Shown here one piece after another: positions 43,066 to 52,184 of a DNA stretch of 64,000 nucleotides. The notes beneath the pieces are model-generated. The model was not told the DNA's origin and searched no databases. It saw nothing but the letters and a program-made list of their open reading frames with translations. This DNA comes from Promethearchaeota archaeon (GTDB lineage: Archaea; Asgardarchaeota; Thorarchaeia; Thorarchaeales; Thorarchaeaceae): positions 1 through 64,000 of the forward strand of contig WJMJ01000123.1 of NCBI GenBank assembly GCA_014728035.1, given 5' to 3'. Position 1 is the first letter of the stretch, and the number at the start of each line of letters is the position of its first letter. Both the position numbers and the translations under genes were made by a program.

Positions 43066-44829
43066 ATGACTGACGAGATTCCTAAAAAGACCGTTATTGT
43101 GCTGATAATCTCAGTTGTTGCTGGGTTGGTTTTGTATACCTATGCCCCTCCGTCAATTGAACCTGGTGCATATTCAGCAACACTTCACATCGAGTCAGAA
43201 GGGATTTCACTTCAGGATACATATTCTGTAGAATTTGCTGAAGGAATATCTTCAGAAGAACTCATGTTTTCATATAGTGGCACTTCTTCCAACATTACTA
43301 TAACGATAACTGAAAAGGTGAATATTGCTCCATCAAGTGAATTAGTAATTGTTGTTCATGTAATTGGTGATCCTCTTGACGCTGAGGACATTCATGTTAT
43401 CTTGGAAAATAATGATGGATTCTATCAAACTTTGCGACCCACAAAGCAAGATGGACAGACATTTACAATAGCATATCAGCCGCTTGTTAAATCGAATTAT
43501 GCAGTAATGATTCTTGGTGTAGTTGCCATTCTTTGGTTTTCAGAAGGAATAAGTTTGGTTGCAACATCAATACTGATACCAGTTATGATTGTGTTAGCAG
43601 ATATCAGAACACCGAAAGAAGCTCTTTTGCCCTTTTTTGATCCTGCTGTAGCACTGATTTTTGGTGGCTTTCTGATTGGTCGAGCTCTTACGAAATATGA
43701 ATTAGATAAGCGACTTGCTTTGCTAATTCTGTCAAGAAGTGCTGGGTCTGGATCATCCCTGCTTCTGACTGTAATGGGTGTTACTGCTTTTCTCTCAATG
43801 TGGATTAGTAATACAGCGTCGGCTGCAATAATGATCCCTATTGCGTTAGCAGTAATATCGAAGATTCGAAGTGATAATGTAAGAGACAAATATGGGAAGG
43901 CATTGGTACTTGGAGTTGCTTATTCTGCAACCTTGGGGGGTGTTGCCAGCTTGGTGGGATCGCCGCCGAACCCTCTAGCTGCCACTTACATCAAGTCATT
44001 TCTTGGTATTGAATTCTCATTCGTTAGCTGGATACCCTTTGGCTTACCAGTAGTTCTCATCATGCTACCAATTATCTGGAGATATATCATATTCCGTTTC
44101 AAACTACCAAAAGACATCGAGGAGATGCGTGAGCTCAAACATATTTCTCTAAACGAGTATCTGCGTCTTGGTCCAATGACTAACCAGCAAAAAATTGTTG
44201 TTCTGGTATTTTCAAGTGTAATTGTACTATGGCTTACAGAACAATTACCCGATGTCGTGTCCAACTTGATAGGATGGTCTGGGCATGGAATTTCAAGTTC
44301 CATTGTTGCATTACTGGGTGGATTATCTCTATTGGTTCTTAAGTTGCTTGATGAGAAAGACGTATCATCAGAAATCAGCTGGTCATCACTATTGATTCTA
44401 GGTTCAGGGATTGCTTTGGGTGGTGCAATGATTGATACAGGACTTTCAACATTTTTAGCTTTTCAGATGGGAGGCCTTGGAGTATTGCCATCTTTGGCGG
44501 TTGTTGTCATTATTGGGATAATTGCGGTACTGGTTACCATGGTAGCATCCAATACTGGAGCTGCTGTCATCTTGATTCCAATCGCAATACCTCTTGCCAC
44601 TGGACTTGGTATCGATCCATTGCTCATCACGATGGTTATAGCTATAGCTGTATCGATGGACTTCGCACTACCAACAGGAACTCCTCCCTCAACAATTGCC
44701 TATAGCACAGGAAAACTAGAAATTCGTGAAATGATATCTACTGGATTGGTAGTAGATTTGATTTCAGTACTAGTAGTTACAATAATTGCTGTGTGGTTGT
44801 GGTCACTCTTTGGACTTGTAGTCTTATAG
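43066..44829 (+). CDS. SLC13/DASS-type anion:Na+ transporter with outer beta domain
   Basis: 587 aa from ATG 43066 (TTG 43051 alternative). After one N-terminal membrane helix comes a beta-rich domain of about 115 residues outside the membrane, then 11-12 helices of the SLC13/CitT fold. The two SNT substrate/Na+ motifs are clear: MWISNTASAAIMIPI and VASNTGAAVILIPI, with LVGSPPNPLA and the LPTGTPPST hairpin. Family members import di/tricarboxylates, sulfate or phosphate with sodium. The ectodomain is unusual for the family. Substrate is open. Confidence 0.85.
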   Translation: MTDEIPKKTVIVLIISVVAGLVLYTYAPPSIEPGAYSATLHIESEGISLQDTYSVEFAEGISSEELMFSYSGTSSNITITITEKVNIAPSSELVIVVHVIGDPLDAEDIHVILENNDGFYQTLRPTKQDGQTFTIAYQPLVKSNYAVMILGVVAILWFSEGISLVATSILIPVMIVLADIRTPKEALLPFFDPAVALIFGGFLIGRALTKYELDKRLALLILSRSAGSGSSLLLTVMGVTAFLSMWISNTASAAIMIPIALAVISKIRSDNVRDKYGKALVLGVAYSATLGGVASLVGSPPNPLAATYIKSFLGIEFSFVSWIPFGLPVVLIMLPIIWRYIIFRFKLPKDIEEMRELKHISLNEYLRLGPMTNQQKIVVLVFSSVIVLWLTEQLPDVVSNLIGWSGHGISSSIVALLGGLSLLVLKLLDEKDVSSEISWSSLLILGSGIALGGAMIDTGLSTFLAFQMGGLGVLPSLAVVVIIGIIAVLVTMVASNTGAAVILIPIAIPLATGLGIDPLLITMVIAIAVSMDFALPTGTPPSTIAYSTGKLEIREMISTGLVVDLISVLVVTIIAVWLWSLFGLVVL

Positions 44830-44845
44830 TGTTGATTCACGACAG

Positions 44846-44881
44846 CTTTAAATCAAATAGTAAACCGAGTTAGACCGAGTT
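44846..44881 (+). promoter_or_regulatory. TATA box and 10-bp-period direct repeat
   Basis: CTTTAAAT at 44846-44853 is a TATA box. Downstream, ACCGAGTT occurs twice at 44864-44871 and 44874-44881, one helical turn apart, around the likely transcription start of the gene at 44890. Confidence 0.4.
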
Positions 44882-44889
44882 GAATAGGC

Positions 44890-45651
44890 ATGAATTGGAT
44901 AGCAAAGATAATTCACGGAAAAGCTGATGAATTTGCTCACGCTAGATTAGTGAAGTTCGGAATGGGTCAACACATTGGTCCACGTGCAGAATTGAGAATC
45001 ACATCTTCCAGAATTACTTTCAAAGTAGATATGGACCTTGAAAAAGCAATGCTCGAGACCTATCTAAGAACTGGACCTGAAGGGTCACATAAAGTAAAGG
45101 GTAGTATTATCACATATGAAGATAGAAGAGAGGAGTTTGCTGCTCTGAACATGCCTCTTGAATTCAAGAAGAAAAAGAAGAAGGGTGGTGCTTTCACATT
45201 TCAAGCAAAATTCAATGAACAAGCACCAAAAGAGGATATTCATGCATTGCTCAAAATTGCTGACTCTGAGACCTTCTATCTTATGAATTTGAGTCCGAAG
45301 CCTGCGAAGCAGCCATGGAAGCTCACGACGAAATCTCGTCCACAAAAACCAATTGCTGAATTAGAAGATGCCAAAGCTCCTAACTTTTGCACTGGTGCAT
45401 TCGATAATACTGATGAAGTGAAGGAAACTCTTTTTGAGGAATTATTTCCTGATGCGAAGGATAAAGTCACAGAAGATGCAAAATCCATCAAGATTCTGAA
45501 TATGCTACATATTGAGGAAATTGAGATTCCCAAAGATCCGAATATGTCATTTAAAGAGAAACGAAAGCAAGCTAAGAAACGTGGAAAGTTAGTTAGAACT
45601 GTTGATATCGATGGGGAAGAGCATACTTTCGAATACGAGTTCTTTGTCTAA
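44890..45651 (+). CDS. Unknown conserved-looking protein
   Basis: 253 aa, soluble. The first 130 residues alternate beta strands (RAELRITSSRITFKVDMD, SHKVKGSIITYED) and hold a basic patch FKKKKKKGG; the middle is Pro/Lys-rich; the C-terminal part is acidic then basic and ends in a beta hairpin (VDIDGEEHTFEYEF). This might be a domain pair linked by a flexible region. No family is recognised. It is transcribed alone from a clear TATA box. Confidence 0.6.
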   Translation: MNWIAKIIHGKADEFAHARLVKFGMGQHIGPRAELRITSSRITFKVDMDLEKAMLETYLRTGPEGSHKVKGSIITYEDRREEFAALNMPLEFKKKKKKGGAFTFQAKFNEQAPKEDIHALLKIADSETFYLMNLSPKPAKQPWKLTTKSRPQKPIAELEDAKAPNFCTGAFDNTDEVKETLFEELFPDAKDKVTEDAKSIKILNMLHIEEIEIPKDPNMSFKEKRKQAKKRGKLVRTVDIDGEEHTFEYEFFV

Positions 45652-45675
45652 TGCAAAAGCTGAACGACCGTGATG

Positions 45676-45682
45676 TTTAAAT
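45676..45682 (+). promoter_or_regulatory. TATA box for the small membrane protein
   Basis: TTTAAAT about 49 bp before the ATG at 45731 with GAGGA about 8 nt before the start. Confidence 0.4.
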
Positions 45683-45730
45683 TGACTAGTCATTGGGAGA
45701 ATTAACTACCGGACAAAAGAGGAATCATAA

Positions 45731-45934
45731 ATGCTTCAGATTATTGTTGAAACTCTGTATATCTACTTTGCAGCAGCCTTCATCCTATTTGGGATGATGG
45801 CCTTCGGATGGCTTATTATTCATGTTGAACACGGTCGTCATCTCTCTCTCCCAAGAGTAATAATGTCCGGTATCTTCGCAGCCATCTTCCTTGGTTTCGG
45901 TCTTCATTTCCTCCTCCTTTCATTCATATTGTAA
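45731..45934 (+). CDS. Small two-helix membrane protein
   Basis: 67 aa. Two hydrophobic helices (FAAAFILFGMMAFGWLIIHV and GIFAAIFLGFGLHFLLLSFIL) flank a short loop with HGRH. It has its own TATA box and AGAGGA site, so it is likely expressed. No family is recognised. Confidence 0.6.
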   Translation: MLQIIVETLYIYFAAAFILFGMMAFGWLIIHVEHGRHLSLPRVIMSGIFAAIFLGFGLHFLLLSFIL

Positions 45935-46026
45935 TTTAGGATTCTCTCATTCTATCTATTATATGGATGATTTTTAGAAAGAGTACACACAATAAACATA
46001 TTTTATCATAATAGGATACTCAAGCA

Positions 46027-46042
46027 TGACTCATACGAGTCA
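46027..46042 (+). promoter_or_regulatory. Inverted repeat in the leader of the helicase cassette
   Basis: TGACTC-atac-GAGTCA (46027-46042) is a perfect dyad 11 bp before the GAGGAG site of the gene at 46066; TATA-like ATATTTTAT lies upstream near 46000. Confidence 0.4.
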
Positions 46043-46065
46043 AATTCAGGATAGAGGAGTATCCA

Positions 46066-47253
46066 TTGCAAACTGATACAGACCTTGAGAAAATTGCAGT
46101 TTCGAGTAGAAAGCGACTCACTAGAGAATTTGCTGAAAAATACACGAATTTGCAGGAGCGTTCACGAAGAATTCCAATTTCTGATGTGAAACAGATAGCA
46201 GAAGATTTCTCATGTCCACTACAGATTGCAATGATTTCTTATTTGGTTAATCTTGATGGTATTATTTCACTTAAAGAGGCTATACTCTATCTGATGACTG
46301 AATTGAATCGACGAGCCTCTGTTGGTGTAGAGGTGCCCAACATTCCTGGGAATATCATGGAGTTCGCTTTGCTGGAGGGGCGCTGGCTCGTTTATGTTTA
46401 CGGAACTTTCATTCGTGATTTTGAGTTTAAGATGCGCGAATTAGCTAACCTTGAAGGGGCTATTGATGAGACCAATATATCCTTAGAAAAGGCAATACAT
46501 GTCAATGCATCTAGAACAAAACTAGCTGAAGGATATCTTGCTCCAGTTGTTGAGGCATGGATTAAAGACCATCCTAATTCCAATAGTGAAAATGCATTGA
46601 TGTTCTTGGGTCCTGCAATCACAAAATGGAAAATTGCCACACTAAAAGGACGCGTTCTTCACCTCCGTAGGCGTTGTCAAGCATTATTCAGGGTTCTAAG
46701 AAAAGCAATGGATGGACCATCAGAATCTGCAACTATTGATGTTTCATTGAAAAGAATCGACCAACTTATACAAGACTTGGATTCTGAATTGAATAGCATG
46801 CCCATTCGCGCTCTCTCTCATCTTCTTTTACATATTGCACCGAAGCCTACTGGACGAGGTGACAAGTCCTCATTTGTTGAAGTAGGTGCTGGATCGACAA
46901 GAGGTGGAAAAAGTGAGCCTGATATGGTATCGCCTTTTGACTTTCTAGAACGAGATGTGTATTTAGCAAAAAGGAGAACAAAGGAAGAACGGATGAATTA
47001 TCTCACAGAGAGAATTGACCGGGTTGTACGCGTTTTGCTATATCAGGGAACACCACTCATTAATTGTGTGATGATGTGTGTCAAAGAAATGAACGAACGA
47101 TTGAAAATAGCTAATCCGCCTCTTGAGGAATTGGAGGATAAGTTCGAACAAAAATTGAATGATTTACCATCCGATCAACGGAACGCATTAGCTGTAGAAC
47201 TAATTTATGATTATATCAATGAATATGTATACGAGGAAACGAAAGTTGATTGA
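46066..47253 (+). CDS. Unknown helical protein, first gene of the helicase cassette
   Basis: 395 aa; TTG start with GAGGAG 7-8 nt upstream. Predicted almost all helical and soluble. It contains an ISDVKQIAEDFSCPLQIAMI segment like a small helix-turn-helix, a long helix rich in Arg (LKGRVLHLRRRCQALFRVLR) and a Gly/Ser linker before a C-terminal helical domain. I recognise no family. It overlaps the next gene and is 3 genes from start to helicase, so it probably works with the DUF5814-like helicase. Confidence 0.6.
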   Translation: MQTDTDLEKIAVSSRKRLTREFAEKYTNLQERSRRIPISDVKQIAEDFSCPLQIAMISYLVNLDGIISLKEAILYLMTELNRRASVGVEVPNIPGNIMEFALLEGRWLVYVYGTFIRDFEFKMRELANLEGAIDETNISLEKAIHVNASRTKLAEGYLAPVVEAWIKDHPNSNSENALMFLGPAITKWKIATLKGRVLHLRRRCQALFRVLRKAMDGPSESATIDVSLKRIDQLIQDLDSELNSMPIRALSHLLLHIAPKPTGRGDKSSFVEVGAGSTRGGKSEPDMVSPFDFLERDVYLAKRRTKEERMNYLTERIDRVVRVLLYQGTPLINCVMMCVKEMNERLKIANPPLEELEDKFEQKLNDLPSDQRNALAVELIYDYINEYVYEETKVD

Positions 47254-48019
47254 TAGTGCTCCACTCTACTGGTTACTTGATGTTGAATCCTTTGATTATG
47301 ATGTTGGGATTTTTCGTGATGCTGATCTGTCTGGAAAAGCATTGATTATTTCCCGGCAGTTGTGGTCTCTTCTCAGAGGATCTACTGTGATTTCTGGTCT
47401 AATAGGTCCTGGAATCTTTAAGGGTGTGGCAGAAAGTGGTAATCGTCGAATGGACATCATGAAACCTATTTGTGCACTGCTGTTTGATCCTACCGAACTT
47501 AGAATGGACGAACCCGTACCAGCGGTCGATATCATCAATCCCGAGGTAATAGACCCTCTTGGATCTGTTGAAGAAGAAGAGATTGTTACAGTTTTACGAG
47601 AATTAGTTCTAGAGAAAGGTAACGTATTAGCCGAGAGCCCAGTTGCAAAGATCAAGGGTGACACATCAGTTCCTCGAACTATTCACTATAGAGAAATGGT
47701 AAAAAAGATCAGAGTATCTCATGTTTCTGGAGTTATGCGGGCTAAATTCATTCTTGGTGGTGCAAATGGACCAATGTACAAGAAACTAGTCACTACTTTT
47801 GAATCACGTGGATATATGAATCCAGAACGTCTTGAGGTAATGGCAACAAATGAACGTGTATTCAATAGATTCACAGATGAAGAAGCTATGGGTGAATGGA
47901 TGATTGTTGAACGGTCCGGTTTTGATACATCTGTCGGAATTGATGCTTTCCGTGCAGAATATGACGAAACTTTGAAAGTAATCAAGAAAAATGTTGATGA
48001 GTTCATCTATGAGATATGA
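47246..48019 (+). CDS. Unknown protein, second gene of the helicase cassette
   Basis: 257 aa from TTG 47246, favoured because GAGG lies 8 nt upstream and the overlap with the previous gene is then only 8 bp; ATG 47225 or 47207 would lengthen it. The sequence is mixed alpha/beta (PLYWLLDVESFDYDVGIFRD at the start, VVSHVSGVMRAKFILGG-like strands in the middle) and ends in a Lys-rich helix. No catalytic motif is evident and no family is recognised. Coupled translation with its neighbours suggests a shared complex. Confidence 0.6.
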   Translation: MIDSAPLYWLLDVESFDYDVGIFRDADLSGKALIISRQLWSLLRGSTVISGLIGPGIFKGVAESGNRRMDIMKPICALLFDPTELRMDEPVPAVDIINPEVIDPLGSVEEEEIVTVLRELVLEKGNVLAESPVAKIKGDTSVPRTIHYREMVKKIRVSHVSGVMRAKFILGGANGPMYKKLVTTFESRGYMNPERLEVMATNERVFNRFTDEEAMGEWMIVERSGFDTSVGIDAFRAEYDETLKVIKKNVDEFIYEI

Positions 48020-48074
48020 ATAGACCAAAAGAGTTTTGCAGAGTAATTTTCTCGCTTGCAAGAGGCCCATTACA

Positions 48075-50723
48075 GTGGAGGTTGCAGATGCTGATATTCA
48101 GAGGCGGCTTGCCAAACCATATTCTCTTGTACTACGTGATGCTAGGCAAGAAATGAGTGCAACTATCGAGCTCTTTTCTGATGTATTAAGAGACCGTCAG
48201 CGTCGCTATCTTGGTGGAATGATTGAATTTGGTAGAAAAGGAAATGGATTACTAGAAGTACGTCGAATGTGGTTTGTGAAATATAACAAACCAGTATATT
48301 TTCAGCCAAAGGAAGTCCATCAAATTCTTAGAAAAGCTAAACACATATTGGTGCCAAAGAAGCATAAACCTCCTTTCATGCGAGACCTACAGGATTTTCT
48401 AAAAAGAATGCAAGCACGAAAAGCTCGTGTAATCCCAGTTTGCGAAAGCTGTATTCGAAATGATCGTCTTACTATTCTCTCAAAAAGAAATGTTGTCAAA
48501 GTTTCTACAAATGAGGTTGCATGTCTTTCGTGTGCACGTTCGGATATGCATATAGACCTAAAATCAATAGGTGCTAAACTCTCAAAACCTATGCTAAGAT
48601 ATATGGACCATCAACTCTCTCGTGTCAAATCTGTTACAGAAGTTGTTGAATTACTAAAACCTGGCTTTGACCCAGTCTATAATTCTGAAATAACGATGTA
48701 TGATGAGTTACAAGCTGGCAAGCTTGTTGAAGGTCGTAGTATAGATGACCTTGATATTCCTGATAAGCTCAAAGACATTCTAAAAGAAGATGGATTGAAG
48801 CAACTCCTTCCTGTTCAGGAACTAGTAGTGGAAGCTGGATTATTGAAGGGAGAAGACCTGCTTATTGTATCATCCACTTCATCAGGAAAAACACTTCTTG
48901 GAGAGCTTGCAGGGATACCACAAGCACTTGAAGGTAAGAAGTTAATTTATCTTTCACCACTAGTTGCTCTTACCAATGAGAAATACAATGCATTTCGAAA
49001 ACGTTACAAAAAATTGGGGCTTCGCGTTGGTATCCGAGTAGGTATGTCTCGAATTGATATTGGAAAAGATGGAAAGGTAATAGTTGATACTGATGTTAGA
49101 AAAGCACAGGTTATTTGTGCAACTTATGAAGCTCTGGATCTTCTATTCCGATCTGGTGAAAATAAGCAGATTGGAGATATTGGTACCATCATTGTTGATG
49201 AAATCCAGAATCTAGCTGAAGAAGAACGAGGACCCGAATTAGATGGGTTGTTAGCTAGAATGCGGTTCCATTACCCGAAAGCACAAGTTCTTGCTCTTTC
49301 AGCTACAGTCGGGTCTCCAGAGCAATTAGCCAAGGAACTTAAACTCAAACTTGTTGAATATCATGGGAGACCTGTTCCCCTAGAACGACATCTAGTTTTC
49401 GCTCGAAATGATGAGGATAAGAGAAGAATCATTCGTCGTCTTGTGGATGCAGAGTTCAGAACTAAGAGTAGCTCAGGCAACAAAGGGCAATCAATTATTT
49501 TCACATTTTCTCGACGACGAGCTCATTCTATAAGCGATTGGTTACGTGAACATGGAATTCGTAGCGCTGTGTATCACGGTGGGCTGTCTTATAACAAGCG
49601 AAGAAGTGTAGAGTATTCATATGCAAAACAGAGGTATCCGTGTGTCGTCACAACTGCTGCATTGGGTGCAGGGGTTGACCTTCCTGCATCTCAGGTTATA
49701 TTCGAATCTCTGGCTATGGGTGCAGATTGGATTTCTACTGCTGAGTTTGAACAAATGCTTGGTAGAGCTGGTAGACTCGGTAAACACGATAGAGGACGTG
49801 TATACTTGATAGTACAGCCTGAACGGAAGTATCATGGAGGGCAAGATAAATACGAGGACGAGATAGCAACTGAACTCCTAGCTGGCGATATTGAGAATGT
49901 TGAACCATTTGCTGATACAGAACGATGTGCAGAACAGATACTTGCAACGATTTGTTCAACAGGATTGACTGAACTAAAATCAGTTGCCAGATTTTACAAG
50001 CAAATGCTATCAGCTACAGTTCCTCCTTCCGATGCACTCAAACATTTAGTTCGAACTCATATGATTCGAGTCAGAGAGGGTGGAGCTCATCCTACCGACC
50101 TTGGAAAAGCCACCTCTATTTCCTTCTTAACGCCATCAGAAGGATTTGATGTTGCAAAGCACGTCAAAACTATGGATACACTTGAAATCGCAATCAAGTT
50201 ATCTCCTTTTGAAAATGCATATCTTAGCAATAAATTACAGCAGGAGGTTAATGCAGCTTTTAAGACATATATGCCAACACGTCTTTTCTCTGGTGTTTTT
50301 TCTGATATTAGCAATGTAGGAACTCCTGGTACTGGTGCATCTCGATTGCCTCCTTGGGTCTTCAGTATATTTGGAAAATGGGCTCAGACATTCTTCAAAT
50401 GTGAATGCAAAATGTATCCCGATTGTGACCATGGGAAAATAGAATTTGGAAAGTGGGTAGTTGAAAGACGCAAGGAAGGTCTCAACCCAACTGGAATTGC
50501 AAGAGAATTACGAAAGGAATTTGAAATATGGGTTTATCCTGGAGATATATTCTCTTGGCTCGATTCCTTAATCCATCACCTGAAAGCGGTGCAACGTGTA
50601 GCAAAGGTTGCTGGTGAAACGGATATCAACGAAGAAATAGAAGAACAGATTGCTAGGATTGAGAAACCCAAACAAGAATCTGACAAAAAGCAAGAAACTG
50701 AACAGAAAGAAGAAACAGAGTGA
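48075..50723 (+). CDS. Ski2-like DEAD/DEAH helicase (DUF5814-type) with zinc module
   Basis: 882 aa from GTG 48075 (AGAGG 9 nt upstream); TTG 48036 is the alternative. After an N-terminal domain with a zinc pair (CESC and CLSC) come the superfamily 2 motifs: VSSTSSGKTLLGE (I), YLSPLVALTNEKY (Ia), VDEIQNL (II), LALSATVGS (III), VYHGGLSY, TTAALGAGVDLPA (V) and QMLGRAGRLGKHDRG (VI). The C-terminal region has a CECKMYPDCDHG cluster and a charged KE-rich tail. The combination matches the archaeal DUF5814 helicase group. It should unwind RNA or DNA; the precise substrate is unknown. Confidence 0.88.
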   Translation: MEVADADIQRRLAKPYSLVLRDARQEMSATIELFSDVLRDRQRRYLGGMIEFGRKGNGLLEVRRMWFVKYNKPVYFQPKEVHQILRKAKHILVPKKHKPPFMRDLQDFLKRMQARKARVIPVCESCIRNDRLTILSKRNVVKVSTNEVACLSCARSDMHIDLKSIGAKLSKPMLRYMDHQLSRVKSVTEVVELLKPGFDPVYNSEITMYDELQAGKLVEGRSIDDLDIPDKLKDILKEDGLKQLLPVQELVVEAGLLKGEDLLIVSSTSSGKTLLGELAGIPQALEGKKLIYLSPLVALTNEKYNAFRKRYKKLGLRVGIRVGMSRIDIGKDGKVIVDTDVRKAQVICATYEALDLLFRSGENKQIGDIGTIIVDEIQNLAEEERGPELDGLLARMRFHYPKAQVLALSATVGSPEQLAKELKLKLVEYHGRPVPLERHLVFARNDEDKRRIIRRLVDAEFRTKSSSGNKGQSIIFTFSRRRAHSISDWLREHGIRSAVYHGGLSYNKRRSVEYSYAKQRYPCVVTTAALGAGVDLPASQVIFESLAMGADWISTAEFEQMLGRAGRLGKHDRGRVYLIVQPERKYHGGQDKYEDEIATELLAGDIENVEPFADTERCAEQILATICSTGLTELKSVARFYKQMLSATVPPSDALKHLVRTHMIRVREGGAHPTDLGKATSISFLTPSEGFDVAKHVKTMDTLEIAIKLSPFENAYLSNKLQQEVNAAFKTYMPTRLFSGVFSDISNVGTPGTGASRLPPWVFSIFGKWAQTFFKCECKMYPDCDHGKIEFGKWVVERRKEGLNPTGIARELRKEFEIWVYPGDIFSWLDSLIHHLKAVQRVAKVAGETDINEEIEEQIARIEKPKQESDKKQETEQKEETE

Positions 50724-50740
50724 TTTTTTTAAAATCACTC
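50718..50740. terminator. Bidirectional hairpin terminator
   Basis: GAGTGATTTT (50718-50727) and AAAATCACTC (50731-50740) form a perfect 10-bp stem over TTT; GAAACAG and CTGTTTC extend it. Both convergent genes have their stop codons inside or next to it. Confidence 0.6.
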
Positions 50741-50995
50741 CTCTGTTTCAAAACGAACACGAATATTATAGACCTGATCTGGAGTTAGTGCATCAAGATT
50801 CACATCTATCCAATTGTGAAGGTCTTGTCGAATCATCTCTTTTGTGGGTAAACCACTTGTCATTCCAATAGGTTCCTGTTCAACTAACTGAAAGCTTGTA
50901 CATCCACATGGACAAGCTCCATCAAGGACCATATCGATATCGGCAGAGGTATTACCACAATTTCTGCATTTGAATATCATTGTCAATCTCTCCAT
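50735..50995 (-). CDS. Archaeal zinc-ribbon protein (COG3364-like)
   Basis: 86 aa. An N-terminal zinc ribbon (FKCRNCGN, then CPCGCTSF) is followed by a helical part with HNWIDVNLDALTPDQVYNIR and an acidic end. This matches the small archaeal COG3364 zinc-ribbon group of unknown role. A 20-bp perfect dyad begins 2 bp upstream of the ATG, suggesting tight control. It is convergent with the helicase and divergent from the gene at 51109. Confidence 0.75.
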   Translation of the reverse strand: MERLTMIFKCRNCGNTSADIDMVLDGACPCGCTSFQLVEQEPIGMTSGLPTKEMIRQDLHNWIDVNLDALTPDQVYNIRVRFETEE

Positions 50996-50996
50996 T

Positions 50997-51016
50997 TTAG
51001 ATTGATACCAATCTAA
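50997..51016. promoter_or_regulatory. 20-bp operator-like dyad at the zinc-ribbon gene start
   Basis: TTAGATTG-atac-CAATCTAA (50997-51016) has 8-bp perfect arms and lies immediately upstream of the ATG at 50995. A second, looser pair ACCAA...TTGGT runs through 51007-51031. A binding site for a repressor is plausible. Confidence 0.5.
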
Positions 51017-51108
51017 CTATGAGAGTTGGTACAGCTGAGGTAATACTCACTTCCACAGGGGACAGACTTATCTATCATATTACATGGCGATAAATTGGGG
51101 CAAGTTCT

Positions 51109-51366
51109 ATGGCTAAATCATGTCCTCTCTGTCGGGCCAAAACAAAAATCAGGTGTGATAAATGCAGGAACGAATTCTGTCACGATCATGCCATCAAATG
51201 TCCAAATTGTGGAACAATTACATGTATCAGAGACTTGGGGAAATCCATCAAATGTCCTCAATGTGAGGAGAAGTTGGATGTTTGTCCGGAATGTATGCTA
51301 GCTGGAAAACTTGTTCGTACCATAAAAGATGCTGATATATGTCCTGAATGTGGATGGAATGGCTAA
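51109..51366 (+). CDS. Multi-zinc-finger small protein
   Basis: 85 aa with seven CxxC-like knuckles (CPLC, CDKC, CHDH, CPNC, CPQC, CPEC, CPEC), enough for about four zinc ions in consecutive ribbons or an AN1-like arrangement at the start. Such proteins usually bind protein or nucleic acid. Function unknown. The stop overlaps the 3' end of the DUF131 gene by 4 bp. Confidence 0.75.
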   Translation: MAKSCPLCRAKTKIRCDKCRNEFCHDHAIKCPNCGTITCIRDLGKSIKCPQCEEKLDVCPECMLAGKLVRTIKDADICPECGWNG

Positions 51367-51608
51367 TAGAGAACCAGAATAATATAGGAAATAAATGCGA
51401 CAAATAGGATAGCCATTATTATTTTTCCTTTATCTCCAAAGCCCCATACAATAGGGATGGGACCTATTAGTATAATGCCTTTGTGATCAGTTCTCCCAGA
51501 ATCATGTTGTCCATTCTTATTGGATTGAATAATACCTAAAATAATCAAAATAATTCCAACGATAATTATCGCCATTGATAGTATTTGTAATGAAAAAATA
51601 CTCTGCAC
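51363..51608 (-). CDS. DUF131 (TIGR00304) membrane protein
   Basis: 81 aa. Two membrane helices (MAIIIVGIILIILGIIQ and GKIIMAILFVAFISYIILV) are joined by a loop with GIILIGPIPIVWGFGDKGK, which is the conserved core of the archaeal DUF131 family. Function is unknown. It is the last gene of a three-gene unit whose first base overlaps the previous stop. Confidence 0.8.
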   Translation of the reverse strand: MQSIFSLQILSMAIIIVGIILIILGIIQSNKNGQHDSGRTDHKGIILIGPIPIVWGFGDKGKIIMAILFVAFISYIILVLY

Positions 51609-52180
51609 TACAATCTCCTCTTTGTTCTTGTATCGAGTACTTTCTCAGGCAGTGCAAATTCCATACGTTCGTATCCCCCTACCTCTTCTCCCTCCAGTGC
51701 CCAAAGAACGACAAGATCATTATAGATTTCAAACTCAAGCATGGTATCGATATCTGTAATCTTAGTACCCGCAGGAAAACGCCATATTATTTCAAAATCA
51801 TAGGGAGCAATCTCCTCTTCTAACCATGTTACAATTTTGTTTTCTCCCTCCTTGAATCTTCCTGCGAAATCAATCATGTAAGTCACAGCTACAACATCAC
51901 TAACACCTTTGGGAAAGATATCAACATATACAACATTGGAACGAACTCTTTCTGTATTTATCTCAACTCGTTCTTTATCAAGATAATATTGCATGTTGTC
52001 AGCTAGTTTTTCGATTTCTTTTCCAAATAGTTCCTCGTCACGAAGCACTCGTTTGTAATAACCATCTGGGTCCAAGTATTCAAAGGATAATTTCTCATGT
52101 ATCTCTCCAGATATTGCCACAGAGAAAAATGAATCCGCATGGATAGGTTCAACCATCTCAGAGAGTTCAATCTCGAACAT
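51608..52180 (-). CDS. Unknown beta-rich protein between MBL and DUF131 genes
   Basis: 190 aa, acidic, beta-rich with VVYVDIFPKGVSDVVAVTYM and FEIIWRFPAGTKITDID. No membrane helix. No known motif. It starts 4 bp after the MBL nuclease gene and ends in the start of the DUF131 gene, so all three are co-translated from one mRNA. Confidence 0.65.
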   Translation of the reverse strand: MFEIELSEMVEPIHADSFFSVAISGEIHEKLSFEYLDPDGYYKRVLRDEELFGKEIEKLADNMQYYLDKERVEINTERVRSNVVYVDIFPKGVSDVVAVTYMIDFAGRFKEGENKIVTWLEEEIAPYDFEIIWRFPAGTKITDIDTMLEFEIYNDLVVLWALEGEEVGGYERMEFALPEKVLDTRTKRRL

Positions 52181-52184
52181 ATTA

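Noticed and set aside
45085..45345. 86-codon minus-strand ORF
   Set aside because: Shadow of the unknown gene at 44890 with low-complexity composition.
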